Assembly: GCA_951230915.1 (NCBI GenBank)
Contig: OX579635.1
Coordinates: forward strand, 39,742,001-39,806,000
Origin: Antitrichia curtipendula
Taxonomy: Eukaryota; Streptophyta; Bryopsida; Hypnales; Leucodontaceae
Reading direction: 5' to 3'
Length of the DNA: 64,000 nt
Made by a program: the position numbers and the translations under genes. Below, in pieces: positions 1 through 12,744 of the stretch. Numbering within the stretch: position 1 is the first letter of the stretch; each line of letters starts with the position of its first letter. Under the pieces are notes generated by a model. The model was not told the origin of the DNA, made no database searches, and saw only the letters and a list, made by a program, of their open reading frames with translations.

Positions 1-464
1 GGAATTGGCATTTTTCAATTCTATAACTAAATTGTTAACAATCTTGTATTTTGAATCATTCTCTACTTCTTTCTACTTACTATTTTTTTCCTATATGTTG
101 TACAATTCCAAATGATGTGAAATTTTTTAAGCATGTAGCCAACTTGTCTAGGAAAAAGAATCCAAAGAAGCACCACCATTTTGAACATTTTATCATAGAA
201 AAGTGATCTTGTGAAGTGCAGCTGCCCTATTTTTTGCAAGCCCCAAAAAATGATTTCAATTAATTTGAATGCTTATGTCTTGCAATCCACGTGGTGGAAA
301 TTTCTGAATTTTTTACCACATGCTCTCAAGTCAGCATACTACAAGATCCTACGGTTACATGTGTCAAGAATTTTATTTTTTCAAAATTTTGTATTTGTAC
401 TAGAAATGGCAATTTTGGAGCGTTTTTGGTGAAAACGGCATAGTCAAGGAACTTAAGGGGTTAA
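1..464 (+). repeat. R1 dispersed repeat, copy A (left part outside window)
   Basis: The sequence from base 1 to the GGGGTTAA at 457-464 matches 47630-48088 closely, including the same order of TTTCTACTTACTATTTTTTCC, AATTCCAAATGAT, the GCAGCTGCCC motif and the conserved core CTACAAGATCCTACGGTTA near 340. It ends with the R1 terminus. Its left end lies outside the window. It is non-coding; short ORFs in it are chance. Confidence 0.75.
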
Positions 465-2103
465 TTGTGATTGAATATAAAACACTAATTGCCACAACCT
501 TCCTCCATTTAAATAGTGATACTTGTAGACCAATGCTTTAACATTTGGGAGTATTGATGATGTGCATGAATAGGGAAAAAGTTCCTCCTTACACAAAATA
601 AATTTAATATAGGGGTCCCTTTTGGCACTTCTTGGCAAGCCTCTGGAGATTCCATAATGTTTCTAATACACACTACATTATCACAATTATTTTATAAATT
701 TCCATGCTCATTTCTACAAAATTCAACAATGAATAGTAAGTTTTAGATTCAAAATTCAACTTAAAAATGTTACTTGTTTAAAGCATGGTCAATTCAAAAG
801 TGCCTAAAATTTTTTTATTCACACAAATGTTGTTACAAAAAAATGGTAATCATTTAGACTATATGATGTTTTACTATGAAATACAATTTGGTACAAAGTT
901 ACATCTCAAGAAGATCACTAAGGTAGTGGGCTTATAAAAGGACCCATCGAGGGCTAGTCGGAGCTTTTGATGAATTTTAGATGCACGCCATTGCTTTTCC
1001 TTATTTTTCAATTGAAGAGAAGTTGTGGTGAAATACAACGCAAGTGGAATCATATTTTTTGGAGCAATTATGAATTACTTGAGAATTTTGAAAGAAATCT
1101 ATTGTAGGCACCTATTTCTTATTGTAGGCCTTGGAAGATGCAACCACACGCGATCTTTAAAACATACATGATTTTATCAAGAAGAAGTACTACGGCATGC
1201 AAGAAGTAGTATAGAAGGTTTCAAAATGCAACCATTACAAAACAAAAGGGACTCTATACACTAAATGAAGTCCTAAGGTTTGTATGATCAATTCCATTAT
1301 AGTTTGCAAAAGTCAAGGTTCTATTATTGCGCCTGCAAAGAGCATTGAATGAGGCAATTGTCAAGCACTAAATGGCCCTTGCTAAACGTGAAATCAACTA
1401 GGTGTGGTTGTAGAAACGCTCATGAAGCTATGATTGACGAACCACCTTCTAGTGTCAAGTGGAATTCATGGATTAAGAATCTTGTAGATGGATCTTTGTT
1501 CATTGGTATGCTCCATTTGTCTGCGACCGTTGTGCTCCTTGCCAAGTTTTAAAATACAAGTTCTAGCATCGATCTTTCATCTTCTTCATCAATTGCCACA
1601 TTGCTCCGCCAGTTGCAACACTCCTATGTAATCCTATTGCACTTCTTGTGAGCTGAACGGAGACCTTGGAGGTAAAGTTCTTTACTCCCTTTGATGATGA
1701 GATCCACCAAACAAACATTGATGACTATGCACAAGAGATAAATTCTGATGTCGTTTCTTTATATTGTTATTTTCTTTGTGATTGTTTCCTTGTTGATCGC
1801 TTCTCATTGCTACCTTTTACTTCAAGCTACCAGTTCATGCATTGTCTTTTTGCTAGCATTTTTATCCATGGTACTGGCAGTAACTAGGAGAAGATATAGG
1901 CTTCAAGGAGTAATTACCTTACTGCTTTGTTATTCATATTGTTAGGTCCCAAATATTCTTTGTGGTAGTGATTTTGATCGATTTGAAGCCTTGTGATTCA
2001 CATTAGCTCTAATGTACTTAGTCCTTGAAGCGGCTCATGTTGACATTACCAATGATCTTGCAACTTTTGGAGATCGATGATGCTTGACCTCGGGAAAATA
2101 AAA
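465..2103. other. Intergenic, no gene recognised
   Basis: AT-rich sequence without a long open frame. Short open stretches near 1349-1552 and 1666-1945 show no recognisable domain, and I could not join them into a gene. Confidence 0.5.
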
Positions 2104-2439
2104 TGATCATACAAGAAAACGGGTATTTTATGACTGCAAAAATATGACTGAGGATGACTGACAACTAGTCGCAGTCATATTCTTGAAGGCCAACACATTG
2201 AGGAAAAATATGACTGCAAAATATGACTGTCAGTCATTTTTGAGCCTTCTACTTCATAAGTATACACTATACGACCATTAGGAACACCAAAGTACTTCAT
2301 ATGAAACGTAGGGAACATGTTTGGGGAACGTTGAGTCATATTGTCAGTCATATTTCCATAGTAGTGACATTTTTTTGTTTTGGGCAACCCAAGAAAAATA
2401 CGGGCAATTCAAAAAAAAATTAGAAAAATCATTGTTTAA

Positions 2440-2649
2440 GATTTTGAAATCCTACTCACCTATTTTTTAGGATTTTGAAACCTAGTCACCACTTTTTTAG
2501 GGTTTTGATATCCTAGCCGCCACTTTTTTTAGGATTTTGAAATCCTAGCCGTCACTTTTTTTAGGATTTTGAAATCCTAGCCGTCACTTTTTAGGGTTTT
2601 GAAACCCTAGCCGCCACTTTTTTAGGATTTTGAAACCCTAGCCGCCACT
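2440..2649. repeat. Tandem repeat, about 31-bp unit, hairpin-forming
   Basis: About seven imperfect units containing GGATTTTGAAATCC and CCTAGCCGCCACTTTTTT. GGATTT-TG-AAATCC is self-complementary, so each unit can form a small stem. The array lies inside the CACTA-like element. Confidence 0.8.
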
Positions 2650-2659
2650 TCTTTTGGCC

Positions 2660-3170
2660 CTTCTTCCTTGCCTTTTATTGTCTCTTAGCTCATACTTGTT
2701 ATTGTTTCTTAGTTGTTGTCTTTTGTTGCATCTTATCTCTTCTTTCTTGTTGCTTCTTAGTTCTAATCATGCTTCTTGTTTCTTGTTATTGCATCTAAAC
2801 TCATTCTTTCTCTACCATTTTAACTCTTATCTTCTTCTTAGTTCTTTTTTTTGTTTCTTCTTGTTGTTTTTTAATTCTTACTTCTTGTTTCTTTTTGTTG
2901 GATCTTAACTCTTGTTTCTTGTTTTGTCTTAGTTGTTGCTTCTTGTTTCTTGTTGTATCTTAGTTGTTGTTTCTTGTTTCTTGTTGTGTCCTAGTTGTTG
3001 TTTCTTGTTTCTTGTTGTATCCTACTTGTTGTTTCTTGTTTCCTATTGTGTCTTAGTTGTTGCTTCTTGTTTCTTATTGCATCTTAACTCTTGCTTATTG
3101 TTATCTCTTAGTACTTGTCTATTTCTTCTTCTTGTTTTCTCCATCATCATTCTTATTTTTCCTACCCTAA
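2660..3170. repeat. T-rich low-complexity tract (TTGTTTCTTGTTTCTTGTTG-like)
   Basis: Pyrimidine-rich degenerate repeats of CTTGTTGTTTCTTGTTTCTTG within the CACTA-like element. Apparent Leu/Ser-rich open frames on the plus strand (2654-2908, 2933-3208) are products of this composition. Confidence 0.75.
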
Positions 3171-3271
3171 ACTTGAGCTACATATTTTGTGTTGTTGTAA
3201 GCCTTTGAAGGTTGAGCTTTGTTTTTCATTCACTATAAATTAACCTCCCATTTCTTTAATTGTTTATACAG

Positions 3272-3361
3272 GCACCAAAAGTTGAAACAAAGTCATTGGA
3301 GGCTACTTGCAACCCAATAGAGCCATCTTCACATTATTGTAAGGAATATAGGCCTTTTTGA
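3272..3361 (+). pseudogene. Possible terminal exon inside the CACTA-like element
   Basis: A TTTATACAG acceptor-like sequence precedes an open stretch reading APKVETKSLEATCNPIEPSS to a TGA at about 3359. It is followed by AT-rich sequence with an AATAAATG poly(A)-like signal near 3408. It may be the last exon of an element gene or of a captured host gene. No upstream exon or domain is recognised, so this is tentative. Confidence 0.3.
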
Positions 3362-3539
3362 ATTTTGTGAATGATTCATTGTAGTATATATGTTTTGTAT
3401 TGGTGATTAATAAATGTTAATGATGAGAGTTGCTTTCCTTCTTACATTCTTTCTTTCCAATATGATTATCTCTTGTATATCTTTAAAATCATACGTATTC
3501 ATTTTTAACTACATGGAGTCTTTTCCAATATATGACTTT

Positions 3540-4205
3540 GTATTTTCCAAAATATGACTGCAATTAGTCATAAACTACCAATGACATCCACATGAAGTAC
3601 CACATCAACCAAAATATGACTCATAAGAGTCATATTTCACATTAATAAAATATGACTCACAAGAGTCATATTCCACATCATTCAAAAATATGACTAACAA
3701 GAATCATATTCCACATCTACAAAAAATATGACTGTACAAAGTCATATGCCACATTAGCCAAAATATGACTGACCGCAGTCATATGCTACATTAGCCAAAA
3801 TAAGACTGATCGCAGTCATATGCCACATGAGCCAAAATATGACTGACCGCAGTCATATTCCACGTCAGCCAAAATATGACTGACTACAATCATATTCCAC
3901 GTCATCCAAAAAAATTGACTACGTAGAGTCACATGCCACGTAGGATTTATTTTTGTTTGCCCGGGCAACTCAATAAAAAGTCAAGCCCTCAAAGATAGTC
4001 AAAATATACGCCTTGTTAGCAAAATACAACTAATTATGGATAATTATACCCCCCAAAAAATATGACTGCCAATATGACTGATGTCCGAAGCGACTCGTCG
4101 GTAATGACTCATGTCAGTTATATTGCAATCATCTACAGTAATTTCTGCGGCCAGTCATATTTTTTGATTTTACAACTCATTGCAGTCGTATTTTGCAGTC
4201 ATAAA
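3540..4205. repeat. Palindromic subterminal repeat array of the CACTA-like element
   Basis: At least eight units of about 40 bp, each holding a palindrome such as TATGACTGACCGCAGTCATA and separated by CCACATNAGCCAAAA spacers. Both halves of each palindrome carry the TATGACTG motif found in the element's termini. A shorter set lies in the left 280 bp (2128-2360). The arrangement fits clustered transposase-binding sites. Confidence 0.8.
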
Positions 4206-4228
4206 ACACTGGTTTTGTTGTAGTGTGA

Positions 4229-7200
4229 TTACTTTAGGTACATGTTCATCCCCTTGTTTTTTGATCTTTTGATGTCGCACTTCCAATATAAAAATATTGC
4301 TTGCAAACATGTGTCCCTAAAATTACTGTAGTGGTTGCAAATTACTATTGCTGCAGCCAAAGGCGTTGTTGGACGCGATGTTCATTGAAAGGACACTACC
4401 CCCTCTAAATGCCATAGAGAATAGTTCACTTGAATCTTGTCAACTTCATGGAAGTATAAGAGATTGGTATATGTGTGAGTATTTTTAACTCCACCCTTTA
4501 AGTCAAAAAGTACACACGGGTTCTAGCGGCTTTGTTAATCACAGTACCTTAGGGGTGCCTAATTCTTAGTCCAATTCATGCCTTCCAAGCAATGGAAAGT
4601 CTTTTATAATATTTTTTAATCTAACAAACTCAAATCACATTAATTGTTAGAAATTATAGTTGACTTTGGTTAACAGGCCAAGCATTGGATTATTAGAAGA
4701 AATCTAATTCAAAATGGATTCTAACCTATCCTATTTTTGTAGCCTACTTTGCCATTTTCTAAAATGGTAAAATAACCTAAAATTTGACTTTCCTAGCAAA
4801 AGATATTTGAAGATGAAGTTTTAACTCTAAAGTCTAAACTAACCTAGAAAACTTCATCTCTCAATATCTTAGGACCTAATAATCTAAATTCTAATTCTAC
4901 TACAATAACTATCTTGATATCTTTAAAACTTCCAAAATAAAAATTTTCCAATAACTTCAAGAATTTAAAAAATAAATATTTTCAGTAATTTCTAAAATTA
5001 GCCTAATAATTATTTTTAGTAATTTTAAAATTTATCTTAGTAATATTTCAATAACTTCAAAATTATCCCAATAATTTTTTTTAATAACCTTAGAATTTAT
5101 CGCAATAACTTTTTTAGTAACTTCTAGTTGTACCCTAGTAACTATTTTGGTAGCTTCAAAAATTATCCTAATAATTATCTTGATAGCTTTTGAACTTATT
5201 ATTGTAAATGGCAAAAAAAATCAACTTAAGTTGTTACCTTATCGTCAATGACACCATTTCAATAGAAGAAGCCGCTCTAGAGGAACTTTCTAGATAAATG
5301 AAGCTTCTTGAAAAGCATCCCTAAATAAAGAAAGCTTCCTAAAAAGCATCCGTGATGGATTGATAAAAGAAGCAAATTTTAATTAACAACAAACTATAAC
5401 TCTCACTTAAACGTATTTTTTGGGATTTTAGGGGGGGATTCTTTTAAAGCAAAGCTAATCTAACTAACAAGGCATGAAAAGTTCTAAATAAATGTCCAAG
5501 CTAAACTTCATAAAAAATAACCAAAGGCAAAGGTTTTAGGGAAACTTATAGAAGTTTGGAGAGTAACAAGGAAGAGGAAACTACTATAACTTTTGAGCTT
5601 CTAAATATTTGAAATAGGGTCAAAGCTCTGCCATCGAATTGATATCTATGAAAAGAAACAAAAAAAAACTAAAAGAATGCAAGTTAGAAGTTCAAAGCTT
5701 CACTATGCAGGACAACTCTACGCCAAGTTTATAGAAAAGACAAGGAGAACCACTACGGGGTCTCTAAAAGTTATTCCCAGAGTCAAAGCTTTGCCTGGAC
5801 AAGGAGAACCACCAAGGGGTCTCTAAAAGTTATTCCCAGAGTCAAAGCTTTGCCTTGTAAGATGGTTTCGCCAAAACTCCTAAGAAATAGGATTAGAACT
5901 CTGCCGTAAGGTAAAAGCTGACAAAATATTGTTTGTAGAAATTTTTATTTTACTAGCAAAGTCAAAACTTCGCCGTAGGTGAGTGTTCAGCTCTAGAACT
6001 TATTACAAACTCTACAAATTTAGTTAGTACATGTCTATAGATCAAAGGCTCTAGGGAGACGCCACCAAATCGGGGATTCTTACACAAGGAACTAGTGTAG
6101 GGTCACATGACTCCAAAAACAACGTTTGGAGGTCCAAACCTTCCAATTAAAAATTTAAAAAGACTTTAAACCAAATGCTAAGGTTCCCAACTAATGGCAT
6201 CACTAGAATTCAGTCGGGAGGTCCTTAGATGTTAATAGGGACTCAAAAGTACTCAAGAAATCAAAGTTAGAGGACCAAATCATCCAAAATTACCAAGATA
6301 CAATATTTATTGATTTGAAGGAACCCCGTGTCTTTCAAGAAGTGTTCCACATTTGGAGAAGTGAATCAAAACTCAAAATGAAATAAAGAACATAAAAGTT
6401 GGTCAAATTGGCCTAAAACACCCCACCGACAACATCAATGGTTTATAAAAGAAAGAAAGCATGAATAGCATGTATTGGAAACAATAGAAGAGAAAACTTA
6501 TATACTCGCCTAAGGCCTCCCTTCCCCTTGTTTATCGGTGGATATTTTTCTAAATTACCTAGATATTTTGAAAACTAACCCTAATTAATCTAAAGGTGAT
6601 TCCCAAAATAATCTTTATTTAATCTTGGGATTTTCTAGAAACAAGCCTCATTTAGTATTTGAGATTTGGTCCAAATCAAATCCTTGATTTTTCCTTAAAT
6701 ATTTTCAAAACAACCCTTAAATTATTGCTAATTATGTTTAAAAAGTCAAATATACTACTGGACCCTTTCTATCTTTGAGGGAACAACAAAAAAAAAAGGT
6801 TAGGGCAATAGCTCGCCATATTAGAGGTTTTAACCTCAAATTCCTGAATCAATTTGAAAAAACTTGGCTAGTACATGGAGTTGGGACAACAACAGGCATG
6901 ATAAGTTTGCCGTGGGGAATGTTGTTGCATGAACATAGAACATAGAGCGTGGATTACAAACTAATTTCTGAAAAGATTTCAAGTTCATAAAATGAAAAAC
7001 CTATTACCGTGCAAATGAAGACCTAAGACCATGTAGGAAATAGAAATCAATGGTGTAAGGTTAATATGAATAAAACTAAATTTCATTGTTACATATTGAA
7101 TATGTAATTTTTTGCCATTTTTTTTTGTTTTAACATTTAGTAGATATAATAATGTCAATTTTTTTTAGAACAACCTATTTATGCATTGCATGCATAATTG

Positions 7201-8273
7201 AATATAAATTTGGAATGACTGTAATTTCAATTTGGAGATCACTTAAGAAAAAATTAAGGATTAATTGTCAAAATAATTAAAGTAATATTTTAAAATTCTA
7301 AACATGTAAATGAAAGTTGTACATTAGATTTGGAGAACATAAAACCTCTTGAAGATCAAGAGTTCAAAAAGATGAAACCTTTCTTTTTAGGTTTATTGTA
7401 ATAATTTGATAGGAAAGGAAAGGAATTTTTATTTAATTTTTAAGAATAATTTAGAAGATGCAATAATGGTATTATTATAAAACAACTTTCAAACAGTGAA
7501 AACATCTCACTTGTTCATAGTTTTGCTAGATTTGCTAGACCATTCTATACATCATAAGAGTGGCATTTAAAATTTAAAATTTCAATGACAAACAAAATTT
7601 TAGAATTCCAATAATGGACAACCTTTTCAGTACATTATAAATATATATAACTAAAAAATTCAATTGCATTTGTGTGATTGAATTTGATGAAGACAAATGA
7701 AAATAGAAAAGTCGGTGGCTCTTTTAGTCTCACCAATCAAATCAAAGTATAAAAATGATTATATAAAAGCATCCGTAGTAGGTGGTAGAGATCACAATTT
7801 CTAGACTACTCACAATTCACATCATTGTCACAATCTATTGCATCATCTACTAGCTGCAAAACTCTTCGATCTCCACAAAATTTACAAGACTTAGGTGTAA
7901 CAAGAAGTATCCTAATAAATTCTTTTGCTAAATCACAAGCATAAATTCATAATAGAAAAGGTTTAGGGGGGCTATTCATTATCTCCTTCCACACAAGCTG
8001 AAGAATAGATGTCCTTGTAGGAGATGTAATCACCTTTGAGCTGCATAGTACCAAAATATGAAGATTATTTGTAAATTAAAGATACTAAAAAATGAATAAG
8101 TGTTTGAGATCAAGTCAATTGTAACAATTGCATATAAAAATAATTCAAGGACTTATATATAGAATAAATTGATAGCTTCAATTTTTGGTACTTCAAAATC
8201 TTATTCATCATTTTGATCTGAGCTATTATTTTCTTCATCTACATGTTGATTTTTAGAAATTGGATTGGATTTC
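4229..8273. other. AT-rich intergenic DNA, no gene recognised
   Basis: No supported coding region. 4900-5220 is a degenerate run of units like TAATAATTTTAGTAACTTC. 5739-5857 holds a tandem duplication (separate entry). 6800-6870 resembles 26220-26290 (shared TAGAG-TTTTAACCT-AAATTC and a following GTACATGGA/GTATGTGGA), so an old dispersed repeat passes through here. Confidence 0.5.
5739..5857. repeat. 59-bp tandem duplication
   Basis: Two adjacent near-identical units beginning GACAAGGAGAACCAC and ending AGTCAAAGCTTTGCCT. They differ at only a few positions (ACTACGGGG versus ACCAAGGGG), so the duplication is fairly recent. Confidence 0.85.
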
Positions 8274-10815
8274 TCAATGATAAATGGTTGCATTGAAAAT
8301 CAATGCATCTTCTTTGAATGCCACTATGTGATGGCCAGACAAGCGGCTAGACCTCCAACAAGCATGGATGGTACAACCTGTAATAGAAGAGGTTTAGAGT
8401 TAAATTTAAATCATGAAATAAAATATCTCTACGTACATGAAACAAACATGAGAATAGAATTAATAAATTCACAAACCTATAGCAACTAAATAGTCAAACA
8501 CCACATTGCCAAGTAGTGAAAAGATTCTATGAGAATTTGCATAAGCCTAGGATCTTTTTCTCGCAAGCCGCGCCAAGGAACATTGCCATCCATAAGTTGT
8601 GAATCTTTAGTCCCAACATTGTGAAGCACATCATTTGAATCGACATGAATTCCAACAACATCTAAATCAGGTACCAATTGCAACATGAAATGGGAAGGTG
8701 GAATGTTTGGAAGGTTCTTCAATCACTAGTAGTTGAATGCCAAAACAAAGTGTTTGTATAGAATGAGCCCACTAATTTAGAGAAATGAGTAATCTCCCAA
8801 GAAGAATTTCATTTCAAATAATATAATAGTACAAATAGTCCCTCGTGAATGTCTATAACCATAAGATCAATAGCTAGAGATTGAGAAATAACACCTTTGA
8901 ATGCTCTTTCTTTATTTGCCTTGTACTGCAAAAGTGACATCATTAGGAAAACGGATAAAACAAACAAAAATCCAAAAAAAAGTACATAACATTCAAACTA
9001 ATGATAACAAATGCAAGAAGGAATTTAAATATTACCTTCTCAAGGAAAGATTGAAGCTCAATCCATCCTGAAGGAAATAATCCATGTTTAACTTGGTGGC
9101 TAAGAAGAGAGTGGAGGGAGCCATTGAAAATGGATGCATCCACTCCTTCAAACTCCAAATCATTTGGAAATGAGACCGGCATATTATCTAGAGAAAGTCA
9201 AGAAATAGTAAGGTCAATATACAAAGAGTCTTGCTTCCAAACAACTTGTGATGGCGTAGTAGAAGAGGTTTGGATGCCTTCACCACCAAAAGCACCAATC
9301 CCCTACAACTTCTTTAGTGCTTTACTAATAGCCTTGATAGTTGCTATAGCCTTTGCAGCCATGGCCTTCACATTTCCCAGCAAGCTTGCTTTTGAAGCCT
9401 TCTCTGCCTTCTTCTACTCTTCTATTACCTTTTAAGCCTCGGCCATCTCAACAGCTTGCTTCATTTGCTTTACAGCCTTTGCTTTATCTTTCTTGTTCAT
9501 ATGGGAAAGATAAATAACAACATTATGCTTGGTAATAGTCCAATCATCATTTGAAACTAGATGATTAGAGCCACCCAATCCTTTTTTGGCTTGGTTAATA
9601 GCTTTCTTCATTGGGTTTTTCAGTCAGGCAAAATCCACCACTATAGTCTATGTACCAATTGCCGAGGTTTAGATGCAGTATACTCCAAGATCGGATCAAA
9701 CCCGCGAAATATATACATTGATCCACGGATGTTTTGTCAACCTATAATGTGATGAATTCTAGAAGTTGAGTCCACTGCATAGTATCTTTAGACAACAATT
9801 CAAACATAATATAAATGAAAATGTTCAATAGATGAAATGAATAATAAAATATATGAAAAAAATTAAAATTTGAAATTGGATAATTATAAAGATTATAATG
9901 ATTTATTGTACCTGTAAAGTACTCATTTCACAATTCAAAAAGTGTAGGTGTAGGAGTTGAACATCTTAGTTCTTGAATATGCATCTTTTCCACAAAACAA
10001 AGACGGGAAACCATGGATTAAAATGCAAATTCACTAGTATTCCACAAATTGGGCAGGAGACAATGGAATAGTATTGGAGTTTACTTCAATTGTGAGGCCT
10101 TTTTTTTGCATCCTCTCATATTCCAAATTCACTTCCTTTTCCAACTGCAAATATTATAAGAACATATAATCAAAGTGAACAAAATACTAGATATAGTCAA
10201 ATCCAATATTATATAACATCTTAGAGAATCATGAAGAATATTTAATACAAATATGGTCATAGATGACATTTACAGATGCCCTCAAACACCCTTTGTTCAA
10301 CCAAGATTCAAAATCTTTATCCAAGAAAGGTTTGCTTGGAAAACAGGCAGCTTATCTTGTAAGTGCTCATGAATTCCACCAACGTAAACATTTGACTTTA
10401 AACAAAGATGAAACAACAAATGTTACAAGAAATTGGAGTTTGTCCAATGTCATTTTGGGTTTAGAATTCTTGCTCTAGTGCAAAGTGACCTTCACAAAGA
10501 AATGAGAAATTAATAAAATTAAAATAACAATGCATTGAAAATAAACATCTATGTGTACATACTTGCTACATAGTTACAAAATTGAATGGTGGAATGAGGG
10601 TATGAAAGTGAACACTATACCTCAACCAAGAAGTCATCAGTTAGTGCAGGATGTGAAGCTACTAGTAGTTTAGAAAACTTCCCTATGTAGTTGTTTGTCT
10701 TCAATTTAGCGGCAAAAAGCATGGTTGTTGTGATGTCTTTGTCAGTCTTCTATAATGTTGGTTCTTCCTTTGACAATTTTTGTGTAGCTTCATCAATAGC
10801 ATCAACAATTTCTTG
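8274..10815 (-). pseudogene. Multi-exon pseudogene: coiled-coil plus methyltransferase-like region
   Basis: Minus-strand exon blocks with plausible splice sites lie at 10621-10815, 10274-10489, 9912-10144, 9036-9774, 8477-8925 and 8274-8377. In order they encode an acidic helical segment (QEIVDAIDEATQKLS), a Glu/Lys-rich piece (LEKEVNLEYERMQ), NIRGSMYIFRGFDPILEYTA, a Lys/Ala-rich coiled coil (KKDKAKAVKQMKQAVEMAEA), then VDSNDVL, WRGLREKDPRLMQ and VVFDYLVAIG joined to CTIHACWRSS and HHIVAFKEDA. The last block resembles motif I and the following acidic strand of Rossmann-type SAM-dependent methyltransferases, as in DNA methylase-like proteins. The 8477/8377 splice joins GVDY-type motif I in frame. 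The main frame is broken by TAA/TAG where CAA/CAG would be expected (for example in the coiled coil) and by frameshifts near 8730-8800 and 9600. Function unknown; the methyltransferase assignment is inferred from motif shape. Confidence 0.6.
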
Positions 10816-12744
10816 CTACAAATGATAATTTTTATGGTTATTAGCGTATATTGAATTTCACATTAGAAAAAATTTGGCCTTGTAGAATAGTAGAAGGCTA
10901 CAAGACTACATGGTAGCAATGTAATTATAGAGAAAAAAAATTAAGAATATGATGGGGCACTACTAGTACCACATCAACTTAGCAATTTAAAAAATTTTAA
11001 ATTTTAAATTTTTAAATTTAAAAAAAAAAATATATATTTAGACATAATTTTCAGGATCTACTCTTAGAAATTTTAGGATTCAATTGCTGTAATACAAAAT
11101 CAAACATAAAACTTATGCTAATTGGTCATACTTGTTATGGAAATATAGTTATTAATTTTTTCTTAAAACTTCCTTGAGGAATGTTTTTTCATTATGACTC
11201 TAAGACACAAATTACCACAAAAAGCAAACATCTGTACTTCTCAAACTTCTCGGCTTTTCTAATGTGATCCTATTCCTGTTAGGACGGATACTCAATAGTT
11301 TAAAGAGCTACCTTGGATCTCTAGATGATCTCTTAAAAATAGATTTGACCGCACTACTAGACTTTAGGCCTTAATGTGCCTGATACAAGCAATAATACTA
11401 AAAGTTGGTAAACCACTTTCCTAAACAAACTGACTTCTACAGAATACAGATAGACTGCCTAGTCCGCTTCGGACAATGCTATGCAGAGGTTGAATACAAG
11501 TTGCATGTTTGGGCTTAAAAACTTCACAAGCACTTGACAAAATTTATTGATCTCCTTGCTTTGAAGAGGTCTTGGACAACTTAGGTATATTGTTTTGCTT
11601 ATAGAGATGGTACTTGGGTCATAGAACAACGGCCAACAGGTGTTCTTTTGCTCTGTAGTAAGCTCTTACCAACTCTTTAAAATTGAATTTGCTTTGGCTT
11701 TTTAGGTTGGATTGGAAATTTTCATTGGCGGATATACAATAACAAGTAGTGGTAACATGAAGACACCTCATACACGTCTAATAGCAGACTAATGGTTTGT
11801 TGTTTTGGCTTGGATATAAGTGAGGGTTACTACCTCCTGAGGATTTTTTCAAAAAAATTCAAGCTACAAAGTTTTTGGCGTTTGAAGCACTTGTATCACC
11901 AACTGATGTTGCTTGGATTTTTCTAATCTAGAGCATTGGTTGATAGTCTTATTTAAATTGTGCATATTCATAGTTTCAAATTGATGACTTGTTCTATATT
12001 CTTGCAATAATCTTGGAGTTTCAATTTTCTTGCATAGTAGCCTTCTGGGCTACAAATGCTAAGACATGAATAGATTATTGCTTGGCTGAAATACGATATG
12101 GAGGGTGTCTATGTACACTTGAGATTTTTGAATCAAACCCTTGATTTATGAAGAACTACTTTCATGATTTGTCGATTCTACCGAAGTTATGTTCATGCTG
12201 AACTTACGTAGAATTGCTCTATAATCTGTAGAAATAGAGCCAAAGATTAGACAAGTATAAACACGAAGTTGGATACTACTAAATACTTGGGTATTGTTAT
12301 ATGGTTCATTAAAAATCAATTTTTGTCGTAGAAACAAAAACTAATCTTATCCAAAAAGATGAATGTGAGTTTCAATGGAGATTTAGAATCTACTCTGAAT
12401 CTATGAGAGAAGTTGAAACAAAACCCTTTTTTTAAGATTCCATATCCAAGTATTAGAATCTTGACTAGAAAAATCTCCATTTATTATTATTTTGTTGATT
12501 CAAAAAATATAATAGTGATGCCATTTATAAATGTTGATTTTCACTACTTGATGTACAAAGACATGATTTTTAGTCTATATATACATGACTAGGAATACAA
12601 CTACTTATTATTATTTTTCAAAAAAATATAATAAATAAAGCAATTTATAGACATTGATTTTCATTACTTGAAACATAAGATAGGATTCTAGCTCATCTAC
12701 TCATGACTAAGAAATCTTCCCACTTATGACCGTTCAAAAAAATG
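10816..12744. other. Intergenic, no gene recognised
   Basis: AT-rich; no exon-like block or repeat boundary that I can support. Upstream exons of the preceding minus-strand relic could extend into it, but none was identified. Confidence 0.4.

Larger units (their letters stand above)
2104..4228. mobile_element. CACTA (En/Spm)-like non-autonomous DNA transposon with 3-bp TSD
   Basis: The right end (4211-4225) is the reverse complement of CACTACAACAAAACC. The left end (2107-2120) is a damaged TCATACAAGAAAAC. After the tips, both ends share TTTTATGACTGCAAAA followed by ATATGACTG or ATACGACTG. TGA flanks both sides (2104-2106 and 4226-4228), giving the 3-bp target duplication expected of CACTA elements. 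Both ends carry many TATGACTG/CAGTCATA motifs, matching the subterminal repeat architecture where En/Spm transposases bind. The 2.1-kb length and lack of a transposase domain mark it as non-autonomous. The terminal signature and TSD are seen directly; the superfamily call is established knowledge. The damaged left tip suggests it is immobile now. Confidence 0.85.

Noticed and set aside
2654..3208. Leu/Ser/Phe-rich open frames, like membrane proteins
   Set aside because: They lie wholly in a TTGTTTCTTG low-complexity tract; composition alone explains them.
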